Source of the DNA: Manihot esculenta
Lineage: Eukaryota > Streptophyta > Magnoliopsida > Malpighiales > Euphorbiaceae
Length of the DNA stretch: 64,000 nt
Reading direction: 5' to 3'
Assembly: GCF_001659605.2 (NCBI RefSeq)
Contig: NC_035171.2
Coordinates: 7,731,873-7,795,872 of the forward strand
Shown: positions 13,745 through 27,300 of the stretch, piece after piece
Numbering within the stretch: the stretch's first letter is position 1
Layout: each line of letters begins with the position of its first letter
Notes under the pieces: generated by a model
What the model was told of the DNA's origin: nothing
What the model saw: the letters and a program-made list of their open reading frames with translations, nothing else
Databases searched by the model: none
Program-made: the position numbers and the translations under genes

Positions 13745-13791
<47 letters not shown>

Positions 13792-15900
13792 TTTTTTATT
13801 ATTATGTCGAATTTGAGACTTGAAAATCAAGTGAGATGTTTTTAACTTGAACAGACTAAGCTTTTTTGAAACTTGCATGTGTATGTGTTTCAATATGCTT
13901 TCTACAATAATAATAATAATAATATTTTAGATTTATTCATAAAGTAAATTATTATTTAAATATTTTTTAAAACAAAAATGTTAAATTTTAATATGAAAAT
14001 ATTTTTAAATATATTTCATTAATATATTTGTTGCATTTGCTTTTTTTTTTTTTAAAAAGTAAATATTCATACCAAACAAATAGTGGTAACCATTAAAGTT
14101 TGATCACATAATGGTAATTAGGAAATTTTGAATGCATACTGGACCATATTTGATATTGATTTAAGAAATTAATGAATTATTAAGATGCTTATCTGAAAAA
14201 GAAATTTTGATGATCCCGGTCGATACGTTTAAATAGAATAAAATTTTTGAAATTTTGATATTATATTATCAATTTAATTGGAAATTTTGAGAAAATACAA
14301 TAAACCACTTATCTATCATTGACCATATGATGTGGTTGTTAAACATTAATAATTCATTGAAATTATTGTCTATACAAGAAGACTTAAAATTTCAGTCAAC
14401 AAGTTTGGGTAGAATAAAATTCTCAAAGATTTTATGATATATAAGCTGTCTTGATGAAAAATTTGAGAGAAATATAACACATCACTCAAAATATAAGAAA
14501 CCACTGTGTTTTGAAGTACAAAATATTGGGAATAACATGATTCCAGAATAATATTTTAAATTTATTCATAAAGTAAATTGTTATTTAATTATTTTTAAAT
14601 TTTTATAAACGAAAATGTTAAATTTTAATATGAAATATTTTTAAATATTTTTCAGTAATATATTTATTGTATGTTAAAAAAAAAGTAAAATATCAATGCA
14701 AAATAAATAGCAATCCTAACTAAAGTATATGGATTATCATATATACTCATAGTAAATTATCACTCATGGAAATATAAAGGTTATTTTTTTTATCAATTGG
14801 TTGTATTTCATGCCTTTATTTTATTAGTAACAGAGTTCTTCCAAACATGTGAGATTTTGAATTTAACTAATAAATTTGAATATTAGTTAAAATCAATTAT
14901 TAAAAAAATAAAATATAATAAAAAAATATAAAATATAATTTACATATTTTTTTATTAATGCACCATATATTTTATTTAACCAAATTCATATGGCAGTATA
15001 TGTGAGAGTTACTTAATGGTATCCAAAAGTTCAAAATTCAGTATAAATTCAATCAAACCAAAATCTAAAAATAATAATAAATCAAACCAACTAGACAACA
15101 AACAAACCAAACTAAAAAATAAATAATCATGACTAAGCACTGATTTTGCTAAACTTCACCGCTACAGCATCGATGACTCCCATCGACATCCCGTTGTTGT
15201 CAATCAACACGGAAGCGAGCGCAACAATAAGCCAAGAAGGCAATTAATACCAAATTCAGAAAAAACAAAAGAAATATAATAAAAAAATAAAACAACTAAC
15301 ATGCAGTAAAGTGGAGAAGGCCTTCGAAACAAAGTAAGAGCGTTGATCATCCAAGTACTACTATAATGGGGAGGCGTTCAGCGCTCAGTTAAATAATGAT
15401 ACACGGGAGCAGAGATCGCTGGACATAACAGCGCGGTCTCGTGAGTCCAATGTTACTGAAATCGGATCCCTTGTAGAGTCATATAAAAACCCTCAAGCAA
15501 ATGAAATTTATCGAACAAATCCCTCCTCGAAGAAGACTAGAACATGCAAAATAGAAGTCGTCCACAATTGGCGAGGAAAATTAGAAATAGAGATTAAAAA
15601 AAATAATAACTATAAATCTAATAAAATTACAAAATATAAAAAATCATTGATCACAAAGTAACTCGCAAACTGTAAGCGAAGTCGAAAATCCTACCGAATT
15701 CAATCCTGACGACTAATAATAATTTGTACAACATCAAAAAAAAAAAAGAAAAATAAATAAAAAGAAATCAATGAATCAAGTCATTTGATGACAAAGTCTA
15801 AATCATTCCAAATCCTCAATTTCAAAGTGGAAGTGATTGTGGTCCCACAATTCACACTAAATTGCACTCCTTTCCATTTTGTTCTCTTCAAATCCATCTA
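13450..15900. repeat. AT-rich repeat unit, copy 2, ending just upstream of the RLP gene
   Basis: The most complete copy of the unit also seen at 1-1949 and 4421-5640. It contains a (TA)n microsatellite at 13749-13789 and ends about 70 bases before the first RLP ATG, so the RLP promoter region lies inside a local repeat. Noncoding. Confidence 0.7.
13749..13789. repeat. (TA)n microsatellite
   Basis: An uninterrupted TA dinucleotide tract of about 41 bases. The matching spot in copy 1 near 305 has only a few TA units, so it expanded after the duplication. Confidence 0.95.
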
Positions 15901-15973
15901 GCACACGGTTAAGTTTGAAATTAAACCCTTAGCTCAATTAAATTCAAGATAGAAATCAATTAATGAGTTATGA

Positions 15974-16427
15974 ATGAATATAAATAAGGGGAAGGAGTGG
16001 TGGATGGGAGCATCGCATTTCCAAATGGAGTTGGCTAACATAGCAAAGTGCTTATTGTTGGGTGTTGTGATTCTGTGGATTCAAATCCATGGAAACAAAG
16101 GTTGCTTTGAAGAAGAGAGATCGACTCTCTTAGATTTCAAGGCATTTGTTGGATCAAATGGGTTTGACGCAGACCATCTTCTTCCTTCATGGATTGATGA
16201 TCCAACCAGCAATTGTTGTGAATGGGAGCGTGTCATGTGCAACTCAACTACAGGTCACGTGACTGAACTCTCGCTCAACAATACACGACAATATTATATG
16301 GAGAGTTATTCGTTTTATTATGATGAGAATATTTGGTATGTAAACTTGTCAATGTTCCAGCAACTGAAAGAGCTCAAAACTCTTAATTTATCCTACAATC
16401 ATTTCGATTGTTCCATTGATGACCAAG
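15974..16427 (+). CDS. RLP exon 1: signal peptide, LRR N-cap, first LRRs
   Basis: Encodes the hydrophobic leader KCLLLGVVILWIQIHG, then CFEEERSTLLDFKAF and the N-cap cysteines in SNCCEWERVMCN. It ends in an LRR (LKTLNLSYNHFDCSI) at CAAG|GTAATA, leaving one base of a split Gly codon (phase 1). In-frame ATGs are at 15974, 16004 and 16025. The third gives MELANIAKCLLLG, the most typical signal-peptide start. Confidence 0.85.
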
Positions 16428-17524
16428 GTAATATACTATACTCTTCTAATTCTATTTTTATTTTCAACTTTCTATTTATTAATAACATGATATGAAAATG
16501 TTTAGGAATTGATGGACTTGAAATTCAATTATTATGGTTTATATATATATATATTAATTTCCAAACATATGCAGGTTGTGAAAGATTATCAAAACTAGAG
16601 AAGCTTGAAGTTTTAGACCTTACTTGGAATAGATTCAATAATAACATCTTATCATCGTTGAGTGCTCTTATATCACTTAAGACTTTGATTCTTGACTACA
16701 ATGGAATGGAAGGTTCTTTTCCTATGCAAGGTATGTTTGATATTTAAAAATCATTCAATTTTAAAATCCAATTAATAACACTCAACCATGCTCTTTGTTT
16801 TCAAGTTTTATTTCCCATTATTTTTCCTGCTCCTATTGTAAGTGCTATTTTTAATTGTATAAACTATAGGTAAACTTTAAATTCTTATAGATGAATTGTC
16901 TTTACATTTGTAAAATAATTATTTTTTTATAAAAAATTAACTGAAATTGTCAAATGATAGTTCTGCAAAATCAAATTGTCAAATGTTTTTTAGGCAACTT
17001 AGAATTATGGATTTCAAATTCAATGAATTGGCTTCTTGCAAGTGATTAATTAATTAATTGTATTCAAGTGTTAACAAATTCCTTAATAAATTTTTTGTGC
17101 TCAATTACATGAAATAACATATAAATAAATCCTATATTCGTCTCATAATTTTAATTCACTTTGCATTTTTACATATATAAAAAAATAAATTTTTTTATTA
17201 ATTTTCTAACACCATCTTAAAAATATTAAATTTTATTAAATACTAAAAAGCATTTTAAAAAATTTTTTAAAACTAAAATAAAATAAAATTAAATATGGCT
17301 ATTAATAGTCAATTATATGTTATTATAATGAGAAAAATGGCAATAATTTTAGAACAACTAAAAGAAATATAAATAAAAATTATAAAATGGAAGGAATATA
17401 TATTACATTTATATTAAAAAATATTGACATAATTAAAAAATATATATAATTAAAAATACTCTAAAATTTTTTAAATATATTTTCAATGTGTTATCATAAA
17501 AATAAAAGTAATTTTGGAATTGCA

Positions 17525-17571
<47 letters not shown>

Positions 17572-18264
17572 GTGATTTTTTTGTTAGATTAGAATTAAAT
17601 AATAAAAAATAAATTATTATGTGAAAAATTTTTTTTTAAAAAAATATAAATTATTTTCCAGAAGCTCTATTTTGATATTTTTTATTTATTTTATATAATT
17701 TAATATTTTTTATTTATTTACATAAATAAATAATGTAAAACACGCTAATTTCTTTATTTAAAATATAAAAATTTAAAATAAATTATTTGATTCATCTTAT
17801 GTTATATATGTTTTATTAATTATTATATTAAGACATATTTAATAAATAATTGTATATATAAATATTTTAATAGAATTATTCTTAAAAATTTAATCTGTAA
17901 CCCATAATGAGAACTAATAAAAACATTATATATATTTTATTTTTAAATTAAATAAAATTATAATTAAAAGGCCATTTTACTGATAAAATAAAATTTGTGA
18001 GATAACTAAGATTATTTTTTATCATTTAAATTACAGTTAATAATAAATTTGCATAAAATTTTGGTCATGAAATAATATTTTTGAATATAAGTTAAAATAA
18101 TTTTAATGGCACTCAATCATTTAAAGGTAAATTTTAAATTTCGTATAATTGCATTTATAAATTATTTAATTTACAAAAATAAATGGATTTTTTAAATGTT
18201 TTTATATATGATTTTACAAAATCATATACAAACTAAAATATTTCTCTCCATTATTTTTAAGATT

Positions 18265-18311
<47 letters not shown>

Positions 18312-21300
18312 TATTTTGTGTTAAAATAATATAATTGAAATTAAATTTTAAAATAAATAAAATATAAATTATAATTTTATTAAAATATTTTTAACTGAAA
18401 TAAGTCTCTAATTACGAAATAACTAAAATATAAGTTAAAATTTTTTTTTTTTTATAATTGAGAAATATAATGTCAAGTGACATTATTTTTTTTAACATTA
18501 TCCATCATCGCTATTTTAAAATTTTTTATCTATAAATATATATAAAGCAAGTTAAATTAAAAATATTAAAATTAATAAATAATTAATTATATAAAATACG
18601 GGTAAACTTTAAATCCCTCTAGATGAATTGTCTTTTCTAAAGTAATTATTTTTTATGAAAAATAAGTGGAGTTGTCAAATTTTTTTAATAGTTCTGCAAA
18701 ATCATAATAACTAAAAAAATAAAAATAAAAATAACTGAAAGATAATTATACTTAAAAAGAAAAGTATTTTTTTATATATATAATTGAGAAATATAATCTC
18801 CAGTGACATTTTTTTTAATATTGTTCATTATCACTATTAATTTATACGTTAAAATTTCAAATTAATATAAATATATAAAGCAAACAAAATTAAGAATATT
18901 AAAATCGATGAATATTTATTATTTATTATGTGAATTAAAAAATACACATAATTAAAAATTACATAAAATTTTACGAGAAATAAGTGGAATTGTCAAAAGT
19001 TTTTAATAGTTCTGCAAAATTATAATAACAATAAAAAATTAAAAATTAAAAATAACTGAAAGATAATTGTAAACATGTAAAAATAATACAATATATAAGT
19101 ATAATATTTATTATAATTGAATATATATAATTAAGAAACATAAGAGTATATAAAGTACATACTTAATTATAATTTGCTTAATATATAAAGTATAATATTT
19201 ATTATACAATTTGATATTTTTTATTTATTTTTTATGAAAATTTAAGATAAATTATTCAATTCACCTCATTTTACCTATATTTTATTACATTAAGACATAA
19301 TTAATTGTATTATGAAATAACATACAAGTTGTATGATATACAGGTTTTCAAAGATTAGAGGAGTTGAATCTTAGAGGGAATACTTTCAATAATAGTATTT
19401 TATCATCATTGGCTGCTCTTCCATCACTCAACACTTTGATTCTCAGAGGCATTGAGATGAAAGATTCATTTCCTAATCAAGGTATATTTGATTATTGAAA
19501 TTATTTTCTTCACACTTAAGTTTAATATATCACCTAATTAATGACTATTATTAGTTCCTTTTGTTTTTTGTTTTTTTGAAATGGATTAGTTCCTTTTGTT
19601 TAAAGTGAAACAAATTAGTTATTAAACTTTATATTTAAATAAATATTTCATTTGTATCATACTTTACTTGTTTATATATATTAAAAAAGATAAAAAAGAA
19701 ATTTTATTAACTTTTCAATTATATCCATTTTAAAATATTAAATTTTATTAAATATTAAAAAATATTAATTTTTTTTTTAAAAATAGAACAAAATTAAATA
19801 GAATTATAATATTCAATTTATATGTTATTATAGTAAAAAAAACAATAATTTTAAAACAATAAAAAAGAAAAACATAAATAAAAATTATGAGGGGATGGAG
19901 TATATATTATATTTATATTTAAAATATATATAGATATAATGTGTCTAAATACAATAAATATAATTTTTTTATTATTATGTTTCCTATGTATCGCATTCTA
20001 TTTTTTTTAGCTATTTCAAAATTATTATTCAATTTTTTAAATTATAATAATATATAAATTGATTGCTATAATATTATTTTATTTTATTTTATTTTCAATA
20101 AATCTCTCAAAATATCATTTAATATTTAATAAAATTTAATGTATTTGAAATTAGTATAATTGAAAAGTTAATAAAAAAATTATATTTCATTTAATATTTA
20201 ATAAAATTTAATGTATTTGAAATGAGTATAATTGAAAAGTTAATAAAAAAATTATATTTCTTAATATATATGAAAAATAAAATATAAAAAAATTATAGAA
20301 TAGAAGGAGTATAATTTTTTCTAATTTATAATTTATATAACTATTGAATATATGCTGCTCCGTGAAATAAAATACATTTTAAATAAGAGTGTTAAAATAA
20401 TTTATTAAAATTTTCATTATTTATTATAAAAATCTTCACCAAATTAATTAATACATTAGTTAATTTGATTTTTTTACTTGTTTGTACATTTTGATAAATT
20501 TTTTTATTTTTATTTAATTATTAAGAAAATAAACAGTAATTTATTGTTTATAATGCGAAACACACTATTTTTTTTATATATAAATTACGAAAATGATAAT
20601 AAATTATTTAATTCACCTAAACTTACATATGTCTTATTACACTTAACAAATATTTAATGAATAAATTATAAATATGAATATTTATAACTTATATTGAAAA
20701 ATAATAAAAATATTATATTTATTATACTCTACACATAATATATATTATATTTTTAAATTAAATAAAAAATTTAATTAAAATGTCATTTTATTGATAAAAT
20801 AAAATTTGAGAGATAATTAAAATTATTTTTTATCATTTAAATTACAAATAATAATAAATTTAAATAAATATCACCGAAAATAATATAAGAAATTACTATA
20901 TATATATAATATTTATTAGGATTGAATATATAAATAAGAAATATATATATGTATGACAATCAAAACTATTAGATTAAATTGTAATTTTGATAAAAAAATT
21001 TGATTTTTTTTTTCATTACCCTTACTTAAATGCGGAATATTTTACAGGTTTTGAAAGATTGGAGAAGTTAGACATTAGTGGGAATAGATTCAATAAAAGC
21101 ATATTATCATCATTGGGAGCTCTTACATCACTCAACACTTTAATTCTTAGGGAGATGTATGATATGAATGGTTCATTCCCTATCCAAGGTATGTTTGATT
21201 AATTTTGGATTTGTTTTCCTTACATTCATTCCACCATAACATTCTGTTTCATTCTACCACAATATTCTGCAGAATTAAAGAATTTGAAGAGTTTAACATT

Positions 21301-24300
21301 TTTGGATATAAGTGGTAACAATTTCAATGGCACCCTATTATTTAAAGGTAAATTTTAAATCTCTTATCTTTGTATTTATAAATTGATTTTTAAAAAAAAA
21401 AAAAATGAATTTCTCAAATATTTTTATATATGATTTTACAAAACTATATATAAACTAAAACATTTCTCTTCGTTATCATATATATTATGTATATACCTAA
21501 ATTCATATTTTGCGTTAAAATAATATAATTAAAATCAAATTTTAAGATAAATAAAATGTAAATCATAATTTTATTAAAATATTTTTGAATAAAATAAGTG
21601 TTTAGCTAATAACTAAAGTTTATACTTAAAAGGAAAAGTATTTTTTTATATATATAATTGAGAAATATAATCTCCGGTGATAATTATTTTTTAATATTGT
21701 TCATCATCACTATTAATCTATACATTAAAATTTTAAATTAATATAAATATATAAAACATACTAAATTAAGAATATTAAAACAGATGAATATTTATTATTT
21801 ATTATCTGAATTAAAAAAATACACATAATTAAAAATTACATAAAATTTTAAATATATTTTCAAAGTTTTTTCTTACTATCATTAGGTGCTTTTACATCAC
21901 TTAAAACTTTGATTCTTGGCTACAATAGTATGAAAGATTTTTTTCCTATACAAGGTATGTTTGATCTTTAAAATCCAATTAAACTCACCCAACCATACTC
22001 TCTGTTTTTAAGTTTTATTTCCCATTATTTAAAAAAAAAAATTTTTTTGCTCCCGTTGTAAGTGCTATTTTTAATTGTATAAACTATGGGTAAACTTGGT
22101 TTATTTTTTCATATATTTTCTATTCTTTTTGGTTTATTTTTTTCAGCTATTTATCCCAAATTTGTGGATCGATAAAAAAGTCCAACATTTACATTTTAAT
22201 TCAATTTTTTTAATTTAATTTACTAGATATGATATAATTTTAATTAATCTGTAAATTTTTAAATTTGATAATCTATAATTTGATAATTTATTATTAATTT
22301 TTAATTGACCAATTGACTGAAAAAAGTCGTTTGTGTTAAAAATAATATATGTCAAAATAATATTATATATATGTATAATATTTATTATAATTGAATATAT
22401 ATAATTAAGAAATATAAGACTATGTGAGTTTTAAAAATATACATAATTGAAAATTATATAGAAATTTTAAATATATTTTCAATGTTTTATCAAGAAACCT
22501 TGGAATTGTAAGGTATAATAATGATTTTATTTTTTAAATTAAAATTAAATAATGAAAAATAAATTATTTTTTTGAAAACATTTTAAAAAAATATAAATTA
22601 TTTTCATAAACAAACAAAGTTTTATTTTAATAATTATTTATTTATTTTAAATTTTAATATTTTTTATTTATTTGCACAAAATAAATAATACAAAATAGGC
22701 TAATTTTTTTATTTAAAGTATGAAAATTTAAGACACATCATTCAATTTATCTCATTTTATATATATCTTATTATATTAAGATATATTTAATAAATAAATT
22801 ATATATATAAATATATTAATAGAATTATTCTTATAAATTTAATGTGTAACTCATATAAAAAATTAATAAAAATATTATATTGATTATACGCTAGGCATAA
22901 TTTTTTTTATTTAAAGTATAAAAATTTAAGACACATCATTCAATTCATCTCATTTTATATATATCTTATTATATTAAGATATATTTAATAAATAAATTAT
23001 ATATATAAATATTTTAATAGAATTATTCTTATAAATTTAATGTGTAACTCATATAAAAAATTAATAAAAATATTATATTGATTACATTCTAGGCATAATT
23101 TTTGCAATTTAATTATGTGAAAGTGATTAATTAATTAATTGTGACGTAAAATAATATACAAGTTGTATGGTATACAGATTTTCAAAGATTAGAGGAGTTG
23201 GATTTAAGTGGCAACAGATTCAATAATAGCATATTATCATCATTGGCCGCTCTTTCATCACTCAACACTTTGATTCTCAGCTACAATTACATAGAAGGTT
23301 CATTCCCTAACCAAGGTATATTACTCTTAAATTTTACTTTCAATTTTTTAAAATTATTTTGTATTTAAACAAATATTCCATTCGTCTCATAATTTTAATT
23401 TATTTTCTTTTTTTACACATATAAAAATGAATAAAATTTTTTATTAACTTTCTAATTATACTATCTTAAATATATTAAATTTTATTTTATGCTAATAGAT
23501 GTTTTAAAAAGTTTTTTAAAAATAAGATAAAATTAAATATAGCTATAATAGTCAATTTATATGTTATTATAATGAAAAAAATGACAATAATTTTCTAACA
23601 ACTAAAAGAAATATAAATAAAAATTATAAAATAAAAGGAATATATATTACACTTATATTAAAAAAAAATATTGACATAATTAAAAATAATCTAAATTTTT
23701 TAAATATATTTTCTATGTTTTATCATAAAAATAAAAGTAATTTTGGAATTGCATGAATATATATATATATATATATTCAGTGATTTTTTTAAGATTATAA
23801 TTAAATAATAAAAAATAATTTATTATGTGAAAATTTTTTTAAAAAAATACAAATTATTTTCTAAAAGCCCTAATTTAATAATTTTTTATTTATTTTATAC
23901 AATTTGATATTTTTTATTTATTTTCATGTATAAGTAATGCCAAGCACGCTAATTTCTTTATTTAAAATATAAAAATTTAAAATAAATTATTTAATTCACC
24001 TCATTTTTCATATGTCTTATTACACTAAGACATATATAATGAATAATTTATATATATATAAATATTTTAATAGTTATAAATTTAATGTGTAATTCATATG
24101 GAAAATAATAAAAATATTATATTTATCATTCTCTAAACATAATATATATTATATTTTTAAATTAAATAATATAACTGAAATTAAATTTTAAAATAAATAA
24201 AATATAAATCATAATTTTATTAAAATTTTTAATTTATATACATATATAAAGAAAGTTAAATTAAGAATATTAAAATCGATAAATACTTAATTATATTACT

Positions 24301-27300
24301 TAATTGTCTTTTCATTTGTAAAGTAATTATTATTTATGAAAAATAAGTGAAATTGTCAAATGTTTTTAGTAGTTCTGCAAAATCATAATAACTAAAAAAA
24401 TGAAAATTAAAAATAACTGAAAGATAATATAAACATGTCAAAATAATACAATATATAAGTATAATATTTATTATAATTGAATATATATATTTAAGAAACA
24501 TAAGAATATATAAAGTACGTAGATACTTAATTATAATTTATACTTATTATACAATTTGATATTTATTTACATAAATAAGTACTGCGAAACACGCTAAGTT
24601 TTTTATTTAAAATATAAAAATTTAAGATAAATTATTTAATTCACCTCATTTTATCTATATATAATATTAAGATATATTTAATGAATGAATTATATATATA
24701 AATATTTTAATAAAATTATTCTTACACACAAATTGAATGTGTAACTCATATAAAAAAATAATAAAAACATTATATTTAGTATACTCTAGGTTAATATATA
24801 TTATATTTTTAAATTAATTAAAAATTTTAATTAAAAGGCTCTTTTATTAATAAAATAAAATTTGTGAGATAATTAAGATTATTTTTTATTATTTAAATCA
24901 CAGTTAATAATAAATTTGAATAAAGTGTTTATTACATTAACTTTAATCATAATATTTCAAGGCATTTATTTTTTTGCAAGTTAATTATGTGAAAGTGATT
25001 AATTAATTAATTGTGTTATGAAATAACATACAAGTTATATGGTACACAGGCTTTCAAAGATTAGAGGAGTTGGATCTTAGTGGGAATAGTTTCAATAATA
25101 GTATCTTATCATCATTGACTGCTCTTCCATCACTCAACACTTTGATTTTCACTTACAATGACATGGAATGTTCATTTCCTCATCAAGGTATGTTTGATTA
25201 TTAGAATTGTTTTCTTCGTATTCAAATTTAATATATCATCTAATTAATGACTATTATTAGCTCCTTTTGTTTAAAGTGAAACAAATTAGTTATTAAAGTT
25301 CATCATAATATTATTATCTCATATTTTATTTTAATTTTATTTATTAAAATCATGAGAAATTTCAAAAACTATTAGCTCCTTTAGTTTAAAGTAAAAAAAA
25401 TTAGCCATTAAAGTTTGATTTTATTAATAAATGATAATTTCATCTGCAATTTATTTACGGATTGAAACATCACCATACTCTTCATCTTATTCTCAATTTT
25501 TTAAAATTATTCTTAAAATTTTATTTAATAAAATAAATCCGCTTTTATATTTAAATAAATACTTTATTTTTTTTACATATATTAAGAAAAATAATTTTTT
25601 ATATTAATTTTTCAAATTATATCCATCTTAAAAATATTAAATATTAAAATTTATTTTGAAATTTTTTTAAAAATAATATAAAATTAAATAAAACTATAAT
25701 AGTCAATTTATATATTATTATAGTAAAAAAAAATAAATAATAATTTTAAACAATTAAAAAAATAAATAAAAATTATAGAACGAATAGAGTATATATTATA
25801 TTTATATTTAAAATATATACATATAATATGTCTAAATATAATAAATATAATTTTAATTACTATTCTAATTTTTAAGATTTTTTTTTTGAAATGTTTATGT
25901 TGTATATTATAAATACTTCATTCTTCTTATAACTTTTATCACATTTTTTTTAACTATCTCAAAATTATTATTTATTTTTCTTTTTTAGACTATAGTAATA
26001 TATAAATAAATTATTATAATTTTATTTAATTTTATCTTATTTTCAATAAATCTCTTAAAATATCTCTTAATATTTAATAAAATTTAATGTATTTAAAATG
26101 GATATAATTAAAAAGTTAATAAAAAAATTATATATTTTTTAATATGTGTGGAAAAGTAAATTAAAAAAAATTATAAACCAGAGTATATTTTTTTCTCATT
26201 TACAATTTATATGTAACGACCCGAAAACCGGACGCTACCGGCGCTAGGATTTAGGTCGATTTAAGGTCGTCGGAACCCGTAGCAAGCCTACTATACATCC
26301 TGCTACCAAATAAAATCCCATACATGATCATACATGATCATACATTTTCATAAAAGTTTTAAACATTTCATATACCACACTCAACCTGTGCATGCATCAT
26401 GACTGTAAACATAAAACTCACACTAGAGTCCTCATCAAATACTCTAGTGTGGTCAACAACTCATGCAACAAGCTTGACTCAACATAACTCATCATTAGAA
26501 CTCTTACATAATAATCATGTTAACTGGGATTTATATCATACAACATCATATACTAGGGCTAAGCACAATTCTAATCCATTAAATAATACATGTCCACAAG
26601 CTACTCTATTACATAGATTTATACCAGCTACTAAGCCGATTCACCCGTGCTATCTCTGGACCTGCAAGCCTGGGGTTAGGGGAAAGGGGTAAGCTAGAAG
26701 AGTCTAGTGAGCACAACATAAGAAAAACAGTTTAATAACCATATGTTTTCATGGAATGCATCACAACACAAACAATACACATCAAGGATGGTCTTGTCAC
26801 CAGTAACCCTCTACATAATCTAATGTGCCCGGCCCACTACGTGTGCTCCTCAGGACTTTCGCTTAAACATAACATAACATATCCATAAATGCCAGGGGCG
26901 TAGAATGGGCAGCCCTGGTCTTTCCCTTACATAGTGCCAGGGCGCATAGAATGGGCAGCTCTGGTCTTCCATATCCGTATCATATCATATCATCATCATA
27001 TCGAGGGCTAGTGGGTCATCCAATATCCATCCACATCAACAGTAAAATATGCAATGCATCATATTCGTGAATTCTAATGCAACATCCTATAAATATGGCA
27101 TTCGTGATGCATGGACATACTCAAAAGTTTTATTACTTAAAAACAGAAAAATAGTTAAGTTCTACTCACCTTTGGCTGACGTTCTACTAACTCTAGAGCA
27201 GCTGGCTCACTGCTGGTCTCTACGGTCTCTCTGGTCCGATCCTACACAGGTGGACTCAAATGAGGGACCAACATACTCTAACAAGACTCTAAACAACTCC

